A stretch of DNA of 64,000 nucleotides, from the NCBI RefSeq assembly GCF_009696265.1, contig NZ_VUMH01000014.1, positions 19,246 through 83,245 of the forward strand, in the 5' to 3' direction. Each line of letters begins with the position of its first letter. Position 1 is the first letter of the stretch. The stretch comes from Desulfovibrio porci (GTDB lineage: Bacteria > Desulfobacterota > Desulfovibrionia > Desulfovibrionales > Desulfovibrionaceae). The position numbers were made by a program, and so were the translations under genes. The notes beneath the pieces are model-generated. The model did no database searches. It worked only from the letters and a program-made list of their open reading frames with translations, and was not told the DNA's origin. This document shows, piece after piece, positions 25,643-33,810 of the stretch.

Positions 25643-26685
25643 CAGAGGACCTCCGCCAGAGCGGCCTTGATGGCCGGGCCATAGGACGGCCGCAGCACGC
25701 CCGCCTCGGTGACGATGCCGCTGATCAATGCCGCCGGGGTCACGTCAAAAGCAAAATTGTACACCGGCACGTCCACGGGCGTCACGCGCCGCCCGCTGAT
25801 ATGGGTCACCTCCCCGGCGGGGCGCTCCTCAATGGGAATGGCCGCTCCGTCGGCGGTTTGCGGGTCGATGGTCGAAAGCGGCGCGGCCACATAGAAGGGA
25901 ATGCCGAAATGCCGCGCCAGCAGGGCCACGCCGAAGGTGCCTATTTTGTTGGCCGCGTCGCCGTTGGCCGCGATGCGGTCCGCGCCCACCACCACGCGCT
26001 GGACAAGGCCTTTCTGCATCAGCAGGGCGCAGGCGTTGTCGCAGGCCACGCTGACCGGAATGCCGTCCCGTTGCAGTTCCCAGGCCGTGAGGCGCGCGCC
26101 CTGCAAAAAGGGCCGCGTTTCATCGGCAATGACCTGGATGCGCTTGCCCTGCTCCACCGCCGCGCGGATCACCCCCAGGGCCGTGCCGTAGCCCGCCGTG
26201 GCCAGAGCCCCGGCATTGCAGTGGGTGAGCACCGTGTCTCCGTCCTCCAGGCAGTCCGCGCCGAAACGTCCCAGAGTCTTGCAGGCGGCCACATCCTCGT
26301 CCTGCATGGCCTGGGCCTCGCGCAGAAAAAGCTCCAACAGGGCGGGACGGCTCAGCTCCCCGGCGGCGCGCCAGCGGGCGCGCAGACGATCCACGGCCCA
26401 GCGCAGATTGACGGCCGTGGGCCTGGCCCGCGCAATGTCCTCCAGCGCGGCGGTCAGGCGCTCTTGCCAGCCCTCGCTTTCATCGCCCGCGGCGGCGGCC
26501 AGGGCGCAGCCCCAGGCCGCGGTGACGCCGATGGCGGGCGCGCCGCGCACCACCATGGTTTGCAGGGCCGTAATCACCTCTCCGGGCGTGCGGCAGGCAA
26601 AATCCGCCTCTTCTTCGGGCAGCAGGCGCTGATCCAGCAGATGCAGCTCCAGAGCGTCGCGGTCAAAACGGATGTGCTCGTTCAT
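25642..26685 (-). CDS. mtnA: S-methyl-5-thioribose-1-phosphate isomerase
   Basis: The 347-residue protein has the family motifs [35 protein letters not shown] with the catalytic cysteine, [38 protein letters not shown] with the catalytic aspartate, and [10 protein letters not shown]. It interconverts methylthioribose-1-phosphate and methylthioribulose-1-phosphate in methionine salvage or 5-deoxypentose disposal. The open frame extends to 27432, but ATG 26685 (MNEHIRFD) is the family start. No other salvage gene is in the window. Confidence 0.92.
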   Translation of the reverse strand: MNEHIRFDRDALELHLLDQRLLPEEEADFACRTPGEVITALQTMVVRGAPAIGVTAAWGCALAAAAGDESEGWQERLTAALEDIARARPTAVNLRWAVDRLRARWRAAGELSRPALLELFLREAQAMQDEDVAACKTLGRFGADCLEDGDTVLTHCNAGALATAGYGTALGVIRAAVEQGKRIQVIADETRPFLQGARLTAWELQRDGIPVSVACDNACALLMQKGLVQRVVVGADRIAANGDAANKIGTFGVALLARHFGIPFYVAAPLSTIDPQTADGAAIPIEERPAGEVTHISGRRVTPVDVPVYNFAFDVTPAALISGIVTEAGVLRPSYGPAIKAALAEVL

Positions 26686-26832
26686 GGCGTCTCCTCGCCT
26701 TCTGCCATACACGACAATGCGCCTGTTGGCAAAAAGCGCCGGACCGGGCCGCTGGACAGCGCCGCACGCCGGGCATAGAGTGCCCCTGCGTCGCGGCATT
26801 CCGCCCGCGCCGTTTACCACGCAGGAGGAAAT

Positions 26833-27393
26833 ATGCGTTACGCATGGACATTGCTGCTGGCCGGTTTCCTGAGCCTGAGTCTGGCGCTGTCGGGCGCGGC
26901 CCTGGCGGCTCCGAACGGTTTTACGGAGCACAAACTGCCGGGACTGACCATTGATCTGCCCTCTGACTGGCAGATCGCCCCCAAGGAAGCCCTGGCCCAG
27001 CTTCAAAAAAAGGCCGGAGACATGAAGATACTGTTGGCGGCCCAGAGTCCGGAAGTGCCGCAATTCGCCATCATGGAGCAGCCCATAGCCGGAATGGAGC
27101 AGGAAGCCTTTGTCAAGCTGGACGACGCCGGCGTTCAGGAAATCTGCGCGCAGGCCATCAGCGGCTTCAAGCAGGGCGGCGCCACGGAGGTGAACTGCTC
27201 GCGCCAGACCACGGCCAAGGGCGCGGCCATGGCCATCACCGCGCTGTTCCCGGCCAGGGGTCTGTGCAATGTGAGCTGGGGCTTCTACAAAGGCAAAAAA
27301 ACTCTGGCAGTGAGCGCCATGCTGCGGCAGCGCGACACCAAGCTGCCCGCCAAGCTGGAAACCGCGCTGAAGAGCATCCGGCTCGGCAAGTAA
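26833..27393 (+). CDS. Exported protein of unknown function
   Basis: The 186-residue protein has a clear Sec signal peptide (cleavage near ALAA-P, about residue 26) and a mature domain with [12 protein letters not shown] and an ending in [12 protein letters not shown]. This PsbP/DUF1795-like rhythm (short beta strands, then a C-terminal helix that measures fitted error functions in periplasmic proteins) is only suggestive. AGGAGG lies six bases before ATG 26833. It is divergent from mtnA and has its own terminator, so it forms a monocistronic unit. Confidence 0.7.
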   Translation: MRYAWTLLLAGFLSLSLALSGAALAAPNGFTEHKLPGLTIDLPSDWQIAPKEALAQLQKKAGDMKILLAAQSPEVPQFAIMEQPIAGMEQEAFVKLDDAGVQEICAQAISGFKQGGATEVNCSRQTTAKGAAMAITALFPARGLCNVSWGFYKGKKTLAVSAMLRQRDTKLPAKLETALKSIRLGK

Positions 27394-27417
27394 GCAGTCT
27401 GCCGGAAACGGATTTTC

Positions 27418-27447
27418 AAAAGGCCGCGTCATCTGGTGCGGCCTTTT
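27418..27447 (+). terminator. Bidirectional terminator between convergent genes
   Basis: AAAAGGCCGC (27418-27427) pairs with GCGGCCTTTT (27438-27447), with a ten-base loop. The A and T tracts let it serve both the exported-protein gene and the minus-strand DUF3467-like gene. Confidence 0.8.
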
Positions 27448-27465
27448 GCGTGGGGAGACCGGGCC

Positions 27466-27798
27466 TTAACCCTGGTTCCCGAAACGCGCCGCCTGCTCCT
27501 TGAGTACCCGGTCCAGAGCCAGAAGCAGACGCCGGACCGAAACCGGGTTCATCACAATGCGCCGGTCCAGGCCCACGGCCAGAAGCTGTTCGTCCGCACC
27601 GCCCGCCGCGTCGCGCCTGTTCAGGTTTTCGGGCAGGCTCAGGCCGCAGCAGAGCACGATTTCCCCGGCCGTGCAGCGGATCTGGAAGACATTGGCGGTT
27701 ACGGATCGTGCCGCCCGTATATTGTTTGTTCCGACCGCATGATGGAAGCGCACATTGCTTTCCCCGGGCGGGACGGGTAAAGTCGGCTTGCAAAGCAT
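27466..27798 (-). CDS. DUF3467-like small protein
   Basis: The 110-residue protein reads VFQIRCTAGEIVLCCGLSLPEN in its middle and RRIVMNPVSVRRLLLALDRVLKE at the end. This matches the DUF3467 pattern (a beta-rich domain ending in MSP-x4-RLL-x2-L). The function is unknown. The ribosome site is weak, so the start could be internal. It faces the flhF gene across a 495-base, hairpin-rich spacer. Confidence 0.6.
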   Translation of the reverse strand: MLCKPTLPVPPGESNVRFHHAVGTNNIRAARSVTANVFQIRCTAGEIVLCCGLSLPENLNRRDAAGGADEQLLAVGLDRRIVMNPVSVRRLLLALDRVLKEQAARFGNQG

Positions 27799-27921
27799 GA
27801 ACCTTTATCGCTCGTAATCTCTGGCCAGATTAAAATCGCAGGCAAGTTAACCGAAATATTGACCAGAAAGTAAGATTTGTCCCTATTTTTTCTGAAATTC
27901 TGTTTTTTAATCCCAAATTCC

Positions 27922-28189
27922 GGGCAGGTGAACGGGACGAACACCTGCCCAATACGGACGTAGCCCTGAAAATCCGTCAGCGGACCGGATTTTCAGTCGA
28001 AGGGCTGTTCTTTGGGCGCGGCCCCATGCGCGTGGGGACGACCTTTGCGTCGTCTCCGCAGGGAGGAACCCGCCGCCTGAACGGATGCGGTTCCGGCGCT
28101 GCCCAGATGCCGCGTTTAAAGCGAAGAACAACATTTCGGAGCCAAAAAGGGGAGCGTCTTCTCTCAGAGAGGGGTGTTTCCTTTTTGGC
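27922..28189. other. Run of six stem-loops in the flhF upstream region
   Basis: This spacer without a gene holds consecutive hairpins: GGGCAGGTG/CACCTGCCC (27922-27950); AGCCCT plus GAAAATCCG closed by CGGATTTTC and AGGGCT (27962-28006); CCCCA/TGGGG (28022-28037); ACGAC/GTCGT (28038-28053); GGAACC/GGTTCC (28065-28094); and GCCAAAAAGG/CCTTTTTGGC (28141-28189). The last overlaps the sigma-54-type promoter of flhF. I do not recognise a known riboswitch. A structured RNA or a repeat remnant is possible. Confidence 0.5.
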
Positions 28190-28201
28190 CCTTATTTTGC
28201 A
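28185..28201 (+). promoter_or_regulatory. Sigma-54-type promoter of flhF-flhG
   Basis: TTGGCCCTTATTTTGCA has GG (28187-28188) and GC (28199-28200) exactly ten bases apart, with TTGG and TTTGCA flanks close to consensus. The expected start is near 28212, about 80 bases before flhF. Confidence 0.65.
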
Positions 28202-28293
28202 TTCTCTTTTTCGCCGTCAGACAAGCGACATGGCGGACGGCATGTACAGGCGACAACCGGCGGCGCATACGCCGCGAGGCAAAGGAACGGACC

Positions 28294-29343
28294 ATGCAGG
28301 TAAAGACATTCACCGGCGCCACATCGCAAGAGGTTCTTGCCCGGGTCAAGGCTGAAATGGGGCCTGATGCCGTCATTCTGGGCAACCGCACCTACCGCAA
28401 AAACGGCGTGGTCCAGCATGAAATCACCGCCGGACTCGAGCGGCAGAGCCCCGGTGAGGCGGCCTCGGGCGCGCCCAGCGGCTGGGGCGAATGGCACAAG
28501 GAGTGGATGCAGATCAAGGATCAGCTTTTCGCTCTGATGAAGCCCGCCATCCAGCTGGAACGCCTCACCCCCCGGCAGCGCGTGGCTCTGGAATATTTGC
28601 AGCGTGAGGGCGTTTCCGACGCCGTGGCTGTGGATCTGTACAAGCGTCTGTTGGCCGAGCCCGGCGCGTCGGTGCTGGAATGCCTTTGCGGCATGGTGCC
28701 GGTCAAGGCCTGGGGCCCGGCGCAATGGGTCCAGCGCGTGCACCTGCTGGTGGGGCCCTTCGGCTTCGGCAAAACCACCACGGCGTTGCGCTTCGCCCTG
28801 TATCTGCGCAAAAGCGAGCCGGAGGCACGCATCGCCTTCATCAACGCCGATTGTCTGCGCGGCAACGGCCGCCTGACCCTGCGTCACTGGGCCGAGCTTT
28901 CCAATTTCACCTACCTGGAAGCGCCCGACAAGGCCGGTATGGAACATGCTCTGGCAGCCGTCAAAGACGCGCGCGCCGTGTTCGTGGACGTGCCGGGCCT
29001 GGCGCGCGGGCAGAATCTCGCCCAATGGCGGACGGAGATGGGGCTGGACCAGCCGGACATGGAAGAGGCCGCCACCCATCTGGTGCTTTCGCCCTTCTGC
29101 AATGCCCTCCAGACGCAGGAATTTTTACAGCGCTATCAGAGTGAAGGGCCGGGCAGTCTGGTCTGGACCAAACTGGACGAGGCCGTGAGTTTCGGCAGCA
29201 TCGTCAACGTGGCCTGCGCGGCCGGGCTGCCGGTTTCGGCGCTGTCTTTCGGCGCAGAACTCAAGGAAAGCCTCGCCCCGGCCACGGAACCACTGATCTG
29301 GCGGCTGATCTTCAAACGTCAAATTCCCGGCCAGGCGGCCTGA
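28294..29343 (+). CDS. flhF: Flagellar placement GTPase FlhF
   Basis: The 349-residue SRP-type GTPase starts at ATG 28294 after AAAGGA. It opens with MQVKTFTGATSQEVLARVKAEMGPDAVILG, the FlhF B domain, then an N/G domain with P-loop GPFGFGKTTT (154-163) and FINADCLRGNGRLTLRHWAE. FlhF sets the number and position of polar flagella with FlhG. The G3 region reads VDVPGLARGQ instead of the usual DTAGRS, and the P-loop has Phe where Thr or Ala is common, so GTP turnover may differ. flhG follows after 42 bases. Confidence 0.9.
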   Translation: MQVKTFTGATSQEVLARVKAEMGPDAVILGNRTYRKNGVVQHEITAGLERQSPGEAASGAPSGWGEWHKEWMQIKDQLFALMKPAIQLERLTPRQRVALEYLQREGVSDAVAVDLYKRLLAEPGASVLECLCGMVPVKAWGPAQWVQRVHLLVGPFGFGKTTTALRFALYLRKSEPEARIAFINADCLRGNGRLTLRHWAELSNFTYLEAPDKAGMEHALAAVKDARAVFVDVPGLARGQNLAQWRTEMGLDQPDMEEAATHLVLSPFCNALQTQEFLQRYQSEGPGSLVWTKLDEAVSFGSIVNVACAAGLPVSALSFGAELKESLAPATEPLIWRLIFKRQIPGQAA

Positions 29344-29385
29344 ACGCGCCAGGCCCAGAGCATACAAACAATGCGGAGCAGACAG

Positions 29386-30198
29386 ATGAGCGGCACATTC
29401 CCTCTGGTATTTTCCGTCACTTCCGGCAAGGGCGGCGTCGGCAAGACCAATCTTTCGGTCAACCTGGCGCTCTGCCTGGCCCAGCTCAACAAGCGGGTGG
29501 CCCTGATCGACGCCGATCTGGGCCTTGCCAATGTGGACGTGCTGCTGGGCCTGACCCCGCAGAAAAACCTGTTCCACCTTTTCCACGAGGGCGCGACCCT
29601 GCGGGAAATCCTCTTCCCCACGCCGTACGGCTTTGACATTCTTCCAGCCTCCTCCGGCATGAGCGAAATGCTCACCCTCTCCACCGGCCAGAAGCTGGAG
29701 CTGCTGGAAGCCGTGGGCGAACTGGAGGACGAGCTGGATTATCTCATTGTGGATACCGGCGCGGGCATCAGCGACAATGTGCTCTATTTCAACATGGCCG
29801 TTCAGGAACGCCTGGTGGTGCTCACCCCCGAGCCCACCTCGCTGACCGACGCCTATGCCCTGATCAAGGTGCTCAAGCTCACCCACGGGGTGGAACATTT
29901 CAAGGTCTGCGTGAATATGGCGCCGGACCTCAAGACCGCCAAGGATATATTCATCCGCCTGCACCAGGCCTGCGACCACTTCCTCAGCGGCGTGTCCCTG
30001 GATCTGGTGGGCGTGATTCCGCGCGACACGGGCGTGCGCAAGGCGGTGGTGCAGCAGCTGCCCTTCTGCGTCAGCGATCCCCAAAGCCCGGCCGCCAAGG
30101 CCACGCTGCAACTGGCCAAGACCATCGCCGCCTGGGAAGCTCCGGAAAATCTGGACGGCAATATCAAATTTTTCTGGAAAAAACTGCTGTTCCGTTGA
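29386..30198 (+). CDS. flhG: MinD-like ATPase FlhG (flagellar number regulator)
   Basis: The 270-residue ParA/MinD ATPase has the deviant Walker A KGGVGKT (15-21), LIDADLGLANVDVLLG and the switch YLIVDTGAGIS. It antagonises FlhF to limit flagella. ATG 29386 is preferred over ATG 29371 because GGAG then sits eight bases upstream and the protein begins at the family position. The C-terminal end is short (NIKFFWKKLLFR) and may form the amphipathic membrane helix. fliA follows after its own sigma-54-type promoter. Confidence 0.9.
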   Translation: MSGTFPLVFSVTSGKGGVGKTNLSVNLALCLAQLNKRVALIDADLGLANVDVLLGLTPQKNLFHLFHEGATLREILFPTPYGFDILPASSGMSEMLTLSTGQKLELLEAVGELEDELDYLIVDTGAGISDNVLYFNMAVQERLVVLTPEPTSLTDAYALIKVLKLTHGVEHFKVCVNMAPDLKTAKDIFIRLHQACDHFLSGVSLDLVGVIPRDTGVRKAVVQQLPFCVSDPQSPAAKATLQLAKTIAAWEAPENLDGNIKFFWKKLLFR

Positions 30199-30199
30199 C

Positions 30200-30214
30200 G
30201 GAACAGAACTTGCA
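30200..30214 (+). promoter_or_regulatory. Sigma-54-type promoter of fliA
   Basis: GGAACAGAACTTGCA has GG (30200-30201) and GC (30212-30213) ten bases apart and a perfect TTGCA. The expected start is near 30225. Confidence 0.55.
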
Positions 30215-30333
30215 TTAATCTCAACAGGTTCATTTCTCCGTCGTCCGGCCGGGCGGGCTGAGGGCGGCGGCAACACTACGGGCATGCGGGCATGCCGGAG
30301 GAAGAAGAGGCACGAACCGGAAAGGAACGACAC

Positions 30334-31116
30334 ATGAAAACCGGCACAGCGCAGGCACAACAGGCAAGTCCCTGGGAAGCGCTTGAAACCGGCGCCACAG
30401 CCTGGGAGAATTTCTCCTCGGCTGAACAGGAAGATGTGGTCCGGCATTACGCGCCCAAGATCCGTTTTCTGGCATTGCGGCTCAAAGCCAAGCTGCCCCG
30501 CAGTGTGGAGCTGAGCGAAATGATCAGCTCCGGCACTCTCGGGCTTATGGAAGCTCTGGGCAAATTCCGGCCGCAGCTGGGCATCCGCTTTGAAACCTAC
30601 GCCGAAAACCGCATCCGGGGAGCCATGCTGGACGAACTGCGTCGGCTGGACTGGTTCCCCCGCTCCCTGCGCCAGCGCGTGCGTGTGCTGGACGAGGCTC
30701 TGCGCAAGGTCGAACACGAACAGGGCCGCCAGGCCACCGAAGAAGAACTGCAAGACATCACCGGCCTGGATCTGCGCGACGTGCGCCAGGGCCTGGAAGC
30801 CCTGCAGAATCAGCTCTGGCTTTCCCTGGACGCCATTCAGGACACCCTGGCCGGCGAGGGACCGGAAAGCGGCGGCGAGCCATACAGCAACACGGCCCTG
30901 CGTGAACTCGTGGAACGAGTCGCGCCGCTGATCGAGCGCTTGACGCCCAGAGAAAAGTTGGTACTGTCATTATACTATACAGACGAATTAAATATGCGTG
31001 AAACGGCTGAAATCATGGGGATTACCGAAGGCCGCGTCTCGCAGTTGCATTCGCAGGCCCTGGGCCGTCTGCGCAAAGAGTTTGTCAGCCTGTACGGCGA
31101 CTCCGCGGAAATGTAA
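30334..31116 (+). CDS. fliA: Flagellar sigma factor FliA (sigma-28)
   Basis: The 260-residue sigma-70-family protein has region 2 (FETYAENRIRGAMLDELRRLDW and FPRSLRQ), region 3 (ATEEELQDITGL) and region 4 (LTPREKLVLSLYYTDELNM, then ETAEIMGITEGRVSQLHSQA). This is the full FliA layout without region 1.1. It directs late flagellar and chemotaxis genes. The start is ATG 30334, after AAAGGA; the frame opens earlier at 30292 without a ribosome site. I found no clear sigma-28 promoter inside this window. Confidence 0.92.
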   Translation: MKTGTAQAQQASPWEALETGATAWENFSSAEQEDVVRHYAPKIRFLALRLKAKLPRSVELSEMISSGTLGLMEALGKFRPQLGIRFETYAENRIRGAMLDELRRLDWFPRSLRQRVRVLDEALRKVEHEQGRQATEEELQDITGLDLRDVRQGLEALQNQLWLSLDAIQDTLAGEGPESGGEPYSNTALRELVERVAPLIERLTPREKLVLSLYYTDELNMRETAEIMGITEGRVSQLHSQALGRLRKEFVSLYGDSAEM

Positions 31117-31137
31117 ATGTAGCGGAAACAGACAGAC

Positions 31138-31152
31138 GGACTTTGCGTTGCA
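31138..31152 (+). promoter_or_regulatory. Possible sigma-54-type promoter of cheY
   Basis: GGACTTTGCGTTGCA has GG (31138-31139) and GC (31150-31151) ten bases apart and ends in TTGCA, but the -24 part is weak. It lies 57 bases before cheY. Confidence 0.45.
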
Positions 31153-31208
31153 GTACGAACGCGTCAGCGTTATGCCGCTTCGTCCGGACCACCTAAGGAG
31201 TATACATC

Positions 31209-31589
31209 ATGCCTTATAATCCTAATATGCGCGTTCTCATTGTGGATGATTTTTCCACCATGCGCCGCATTGTGCGTAACATTCTGCGCCAGATCGGCTT
31301 CACCAACGTGGTTGAAGCCGATGACGGCACCACGGCCTGGGAAGTGCTCAACCGTGAAAAAATCGAATTCATCGTTTCCGACTGGAACATGCCCCAGATG
31401 ACCGGCATTGACCTGCTGCGCAAGGTGCGCGCCAGCGAACAGTTCGCTGATATTCCATTCCTGATGGTCACGGCCGAGGCCCAGCAGGAAAACATCATCG
31501 AAGCGGTGCAGGCCAAGGTGTCCAATTACATCGTCAAGCCGTTCACCGCCGACACCATGAAACAGAAGATCGACAAAATTTTTCCGTAG
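31209..31589 (+). CDS. cheY: CheY-type response regulator
   Basis: The 126-residue single receiver domain has the acidic pair DD (13-14), the phosphoacceptor Asp58 in VSDWNMP, Thr88 in LMVTAEA and Lys110 in VKPF. All active-site residues are present. Spacing and the neighbouring fliA and fliL genes point to the motor-binding CheY of the flagellar cluster. The ribosome site AAGGAG is eight bases upstream. Confidence 0.93.
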   Translation: MPYNPNMRVLIVDDFSTMRRIVRNILRQIGFTNVVEADDGTTAWEVLNREKIEFIVSDWNMPQMTGIDLLRKVRASEQFADIPFLMVTAEAQQENIIEAVQAKVSNYIVKPFTADTMKQKIDKIFP

Positions 31590-31590
31590 C

Positions 31591-31685
31591 GCGGCAAGAT
31601 CCGCGCTTGCCGCCTTCGCCGCAACGGACCGCCGACATTTCTCCGGCCCGCGCAATCTCCATGGCCGACGCCCCGCGCCGCGGGG
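31591..31685 (+). terminator. Two hairpins between cheY and fliL
   Basis: GCGGCAAG (31591-31598) pairs with CTTGCCGC (31606-31613) directly after the cheY stop, and CCCCGC (31671-31676) pairs with GCGGGG (31680-31685). No T tract follows either, so read-through into fliL is likely. Confidence 0.4.
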
Positions 31686-31786
31686 TCTGACAGCGTTCAT
31701 AGCGGCGGCGTGACGGCGGCAACCGGCCCGGCTTCACGGCAGTGCGGGAACCGCCGCATCTTTTCAGGCCATCCGGGAGTATACTC

Positions 31787-32458
31787 GTGGCAGACGAAAC
31801 CGATCTCAAAGCTCCCCCCAAGGATGAAGTGCAGGTCCGCCTGGGGCCGGACCCCGGCCAGACCAAGGTGGAGCTGGACCTGGACGACGCGCCCTTTCTC
31901 CAGGTGCCGGAAGACGACCTGCCCACCGAGCAGGAGGACAACGCCCCCGCTCCCCCTGAAGAAGACGAAAGCGCTGCCCGGAACAGGAAAAAGAAAAAAA
32001 AGCTGCTTATCATGGCCGGAGCGGGCGCGGCCCTGCTGCTGGTTCTGGGCGCGGCCGGCTGGTGGTTTTTTCTGCGCACGCCGCCGCCCGCACCCGATAT
32101 CCCCGCGCCCGAGGTCATCGTGGTGCCCTCCAAGCCGGCCGTGCAGGTCCAGCCCGATTACATCAAGGAATTTGCGCCGTTTTTGGTGCCGGGCGTCGAC
32201 GCCAAGGGTGAAACCCGCTTTCTGATCTGCAAATTTTCCGCGTTGAGCAAGAATCCCGGCCTGGGCAAGGAAATGGACCACAAGATGATTTCCCTGCGCG
32301 ACGCCATGTATTACTATCTGCGCAGCAAAAGCAGCGACTATCTGACGGACTCCCGGAACAGACCGGCCATCAAGCAGGATCTGACCGCCGTGCTCAATGA
32401 TTGTCTGACCCAGGGCAAGATTGAAGACATCCTGTTTGAAAGCTATCTGAATGAATAA
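31787..32458 (+). CDS. fliL: FliL-like flagellar basal body protein
   Basis: The 223-residue protein starts at GTG 31787, with GGGAG upstream. It has a long acidic cytoplasmic N-terminus (about 1-65), a Lys run, one membrane segment (about 73-96), a Pro-rich linker and a periplasmic domain ending KIEDILFESYLNE, typical of FliL, which stabilises stators at the motor. The N-terminal acidic stretch is longer than in enteric FliL. It is the last recognisable flagellar gene in the cluster here. Confidence 0.75.
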   Translation: MADETDLKAPPKDEVQVRLGPDPGQTKVELDLDDAPFLQVPEDDLPTEQEDNAPAPPEEDESAARNRKKKKKLLIMAGAGAALLLVLGAAGWWFFLRTPPPAPDIPAPEVIVVPSKPAVQVQPDYIKEFAPFLVPGVDAKGETRFLICKFSALSKNPGLGKEMDHKMISLRDAMYYYLRSKSSDYLTDSRNRPAIKQDLTAVLNDCLTQGKIEDILFESYLNE

Positions 32459-32616
32459 GGGGCCGTTATCGCCCTGTACCGCATTGCAAGGGTAACAGTT
32501 CCGTATCGTTGCGGAGTGGCAAACAAAAAGCGTGTTTTTTATTGTTCACGGCGACGCCGTCGGCGCAGCTTCCTTCAGATTTTGAAGTGGTGCATGGCGG
32601 AATTAACCGCAAGGTC

Positions 32617-32787
32617 CAGCCCTCATTCAACCGCCGCCCGCGAAAAGCTGCATTTTTTCGGACGGCAAGGCGCAAAGGAGAAATTGGGCGAGGCAGTATC
32701 AAACATACCGCAAGATCAATTTCCCCATTGCAAGGCCGCAGGACGGAAAAAGACAGCTTCGCAGCAGGCTGTTCAATGAAGACCGAG
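32617..32787 (+). repeat. Repeat B, copy 1 (degraded MITE-like)
   Basis: This stretch begins CAGCCCTCATTCAACCGCC and ends GGCTGTTCAATGAAGACCG. It matches 33572-33794 in reverse orientation, including the shared GCGAAAAGCTG and GGCAAGGCGCAAAG segments, with an internal gap of about 50 bases. It occupies most of the 369-base spacer after fliL; no gene is seen there. Confidence 0.6.
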
Positions 32788-32827
32788 CCCAGGTGAGGAC
32801 GTTCCGAAGGACGTCCGGGGAATCGCC

Positions 32828-33151
32828 ATGAGCATTGACGCCACCATGGCCGTGCTCTACGCCCAGACAGGATTGGCCGCGCCCCTGGCCAATGCCGCCG
32901 CCGTAGCCCCACAGGCTTCGTTGGCCATGTCGCGTGTTCTGGCTGCCGAAATGGCCCGCCAGGAGCAGCAACAGATCGAAAAAACAGAAAAAACCGAAGG
33001 CCCCAACATTGCGCCCGACGGGCACGGCGGAGGCAACACGCATTTCGGCAGTCGTCGCCGCAAGCGCCCCCCGCTGCACGAAGCCGAAGACGAAGAGCCG
33101 CGCGCCTCTTCCTCGCCGCTGGTGGGCAATCTGCTGAACGTCAAAGTATGA
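32828..33151 (+). CDS. Small hypothetical protein in the flagellar cluster
   Basis: The 107-residue protein has an Ala-rich N-terminal half (residues 1-45), a Gln/Lys/Glu helix (EMARQEQQQIEKTEKTE) and an acidic, Arg-rich, disordered C-terminal part ending LLNVKV. No family is recognised and no signal peptide or membrane segment is visible. Its stop overlaps the ATG of the next gene (ATGA), so the two are coupled. Position next to fliL suggests, but does not show, a motility role. Confidence 0.6.
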   Translation: MSIDATMAVLYAQTGLAAPLANAAAVAPQASLAMSRVLAAEMARQEQQQIEKTEKTEGPNIAPDGHGGGNTHFGSRRRKRPPLHEAEDEEPRASSSPLVGNLLNVKV

Positions 33152-33570
33152 ACGACACCCTCTTTTTTGCGCTGGTCATTGCCTTGTCCCTGCTGGAGCT
33201 GCTTATTCTGGGCGGCGTGCTCTTCTTTTACCTGCGTCTGCGCCGCTCCGAAGGCCTGCTCAATACCTTGCAGGACAATCAGGAAAATCTGCTGGCCCGC
33301 ATTGAGATGAACGCCCGCCTGGAGCGGGAAATCGTGGCGACCTTCGCCCAGCGCCAGGCCGAACTGCGCAGCCTGGACGAAAAGCTGGAAGAACGCGCCC
33401 AGGAATTGCGACGCCTGCTGGAACAGGCCGAAGGCATCTGCCGCTCGCCGCAATTTTTGCGCGAAATCATCCTCAACGGTCGCCGCAAGGGTCTCTCCAG
33501 CCGCCAGATCGCCCGCAACGCCGGGCTCAGCGTGGATGAGGTGGAACTGATTCTGGCCCAGAATCCCTAG
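33148..33570 (+). CDS. Membrane-anchored coiled-coil protein with C-terminal helix-turn-helix-like end
   Basis: The 140-residue protein has one N-terminal membrane segment (about 5-27), a long coiled coil (about 35-95, rich in Glu, Arg, Leu) and a C-terminal segment GLSSRQIARNAGLSVDEVELIL that looks like a helix-turn-helix. This arrangement resembles DUF2802/DUF6115-type proteins of flagellar loci; the function is unknown. The stop codon is two bases before repeat B copy 2. Confidence 0.65.
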   Translation: MNDTLFFALVIALSLLELLILGGVLFFYLRLRRSEGLLNTLQDNQENLLARIEMNARLEREIVATFAQRQAELRSLDEKLEERAQELRRLLEQAEGICRSPQFLREIILNGRRKGLSSRQIARNAGLSVDEVELILAQNP

Positions 33571-33571
33571 G

Positions 33572-33794
33572 CTCAGCCCTCATTAATCCGCCTGCTGCAA
33601 AGCCGCCTTTTTCCATACAGCGGCGTTGCAATGTAGAAATTGACCTTGCAGTGCGCTAGCCGTTGGGCAGCGGAGCCGCCTTACGGATAACGAGAGCAGC
33701 GCTATGCCGGTACAGCTTCAGCCAATTCCTGCTTTGCGCCTTGCTGCTTGAAAAAATTCAGCTTTTCGCGGTCGGCGGTTTAATGAGGGCTGAG
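33572..33794 (-). repeat. Repeat B, copy 2 (MITE-like, 223 bp, intact ends)
   Basis: The ends are a 21-base inverted repeat with one mismatch: CTCAGCCCTCATTAATCCGCC (33572-33592) and 33774-33794. The interior matches 32617-32787. No coding frame spans it. With repeat A copy 2 it fills most of the 627-base spacer before the amidase. Confidence 0.65.
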
Positions 33795-33810
33795 TTTGGG
33801 GGCTGTTTCT

